A stretch of DNA of 64,000 bases from Bacteroidales bacterium UBA5287 (lineage in GTDB: Bacteria > Bacteroidota > Bacteroidia > Bacteroidales > Dysgonomonadaceae), in contig DHSL01000031.1 of assembly GCA_002411345.1 (NCBI GenBank), forward strand, positions 16,367 to 80,366, written 5' to 3'. A program made the position numbers and the translations under genes. Shown here one piece after another: positions 63,408 through 64,000 of the stretch. Numbering within the stretch: position 1 is the stretch's first letter; each line of letters begins with the position of its first letter. Under the pieces are notes generated by a model. It saw only the letters and a list, made by a program, of their open reading frames with translations, ran no database searches and was not told the DNA's origin.

Positions 63408-63438
63408 CAAAAATACCCTTAAAAAAACACCTGACAAA
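63408..63438 (-). promoter_or_regulatory. Promoter of the 87-aa / macro-domain operon
   Basis: On the minus strand TTTG (63435-63438), 19 nt, TATTTTTG (63408-63415), both exact, 29 nt before the start. Its -33 box lies inside the hairpin at 63424-63457. Confidence 0.65.
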
Positions 63439-63457
63439 ATTACTTGACAGGTGTTTT
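63424..63457. terminator. Hairpin terminator overlapping the macro-domain promoter
   Basis: Stem AAAACACCTG / CAGGTGTTTT extended by CA/TG with one mismatch, T runs on both strands. On the minus strand it lies just after the PH-domain pseudogene stop. Confidence 0.7.
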
Positions 63458-63483
63458 TCAGTAAGTTGCCTAAAATCGCTTAT

Positions 63484-63809
63484 TTACATCTGAAATGAAG
63501 CAATCTGCATGTTTATCGCCTGTTTGAACCGGAACGGATTGGCAACATAGTAATAATAGTTGGTTGCCCCGCCCGTAGTAACTATGATAGAGCCATACCC
63601 AAAGATACGCCTCAAATACCTTGTGTTGCCTGAATATCCTCGCATTTTGCCAATACCAGCTCAACCATCCGGCGACTGATTACCCCTGTTTTGATGATTA
63701 CCCGCTTATTTGTAACGGCGTAAATGGAACCGACTTTTACAAACACATGCTGCGCCAACGAAACCAATCCTAGAAATAACAAGGTTACTCCCAAACAAAT
63801 ATATTTATA
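63484..63809 (-). pseudogene. PH-domain (DUF304/YdbS-like) protein, frameshifted and 5'-truncated
   Basis: Two overlapping frames encode one bacterial PH domain. The first frame reads IYAVTNKRVIIKTGVISRR and then LAKCEDIQATQGI followed by a TGA at about 63612. The other frame continues directly with RIFGYGSIIVTTGG and AINMQIASFQM to a TAA at 63484. A single missing T at about 63616 (ATTTGAGG for ATTTTGAGG) explains the break. At the 5' end an in-frame TAG lies 5 codons before the conserved part, so the first 30-50 residues are also gone. Confidence 0.8.
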
Positions 63810-63982
63810 CTAATCAAAAATTTATCTTTTTTAACATTATGGCTTTTCGCTCCTTTGTTGAACAATATTTACATAATTTGCTAAAGTTCAATTGTCAAAA
63901 CGCTCTAATAGTTTCTCACTATTGTTGATCACATGATCAATATTATAGCATCTTTTTACTTGATGGGGTTCATAAACAAAAA
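63810..63982. other. Non-coding stretch between pseudogene and IS end
   Basis: About 170 bp with no convincing gene. It holds a near-perfect inverted repeat TTGATCA/TGATCAA (63925-63940) with a 2-nt spacer and a 29-codon open frame starting at ATG 63839 that I do not believe in. Confidence 0.5.
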
Positions 63983-64000
63983 GAGGCTGTCTCAAAAGAT
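63983..64000 (+). mobile_element. Probable terminal inverted repeat of an insertion sequence (cut by window end)
   Basis: The final bases GAGGCTGTCTCAAAAG match the terminal repeats I know from many Bacteroidetes insertion sequences (GAGGCTGTCTCAAAA-type). The rest of the element and its partner repeat lie outside, so neither family nor intactness can be judged. Confidence 0.45.

Noticed and set aside
1..64000. CRISPR array or defence island
   Set aside because: No regularly spaced direct repeats and no Cas, restriction or known defence genes seen.

Overview
The window is chromosomal DNA from a low-G+C member of the Bacteroidota, most likely order Bacteroidales. Several things point there. 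The promoters follow the Bacteroidetes form (TTTG, about 19-20 nt, then TAnnTTTG) and genes lack clear Shine-Dalgarno sequences. Several conserved unknowns are typical of this phylum (a DUF3822-type protein, a coiled-coil protein beside rsmI, a FtsL-like protein in the dcw cluster). There is also a BtuB/BtuG-type vitamin B12 locus and SusC-like outer-membrane biology. Genus-level assignment is not possible from sequence reading alone.

Layout. 1-3.4 kb: the 3' part of a GH2 glycosidase and a convergent Tat-exported Gfo/Idh/MocA oxidoreductase. 3.4-5.4 kb: aspS and tRNA-Pro. 5.5-11.7 kb: a four-gene minus-strand operon of TonB-dependent receptor, MFS permease, hemN and hemG, which suggests uptake feeding late heme synthesis. 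11.7-19.2 kb: rsmD with a DUF3822 gene, a RecD-like helicase, a coiled-coil protein, rsmI, a lipoprotein, a YjjG-like nucleotidase and arginine deiminase. 19.6-35.8 kb: a complete division and cell wall (dcw) cluster in the order mraZ, rsmH, ftsL-like, ftsI, murE, mraY, murD, ftsW, murG, murC, ftsQ, ftsA, ftsZ, then yqeY, ending in a strong terminator. Three 10-bp-spaced GTG boxes before mraZ look like the MraZ autoregulatory operator.

35.9-51 kb: mostly housekeeping genes: miaA with a pRiA4b-like gene, a clostripain-type lipoprotein, tRNA-Asn, a 2-hydroxyacid dehydrogenase, AlkD, an M16 peptidase, an outer-membrane barrel, a FemAB-like enzyme, tRNA-Val, purB, a pseudouridine synthase, asnS and lepA. 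51-54.5 kb: a cobalamin riboswitch controlling btuB and a BtuG-like beta-propeller lipoprotein. 54.5-57.5 kb: an M23 peptidase and coaBC. 57.5-62.3 kb: an arsenic operon arsR-arsD-arsA-arsM-arsC-acr3 with an ArsR-type palindrome wrapped round the -7 box.

62.3-64 kb is different: an orphan gene remnant, a small two-gene unit (an 87-aa unknown and a macro-domain protein) with its own promoter, a frameshifted and truncated PH-domain pseudogene, and what looks like the terminal repeat of an insertion sequence at the window edge. This is the only accessory-looking part. I found no CRISPR array, rRNA, complete transposase or phage genes. No clearly new multi-gene system is proven. The best candidates for new biology are the receptor-permease-hemN-hemG operon, the macro-domain/87-aa pair, and the pairing of three unknown proteins with three RNA-modification genes.
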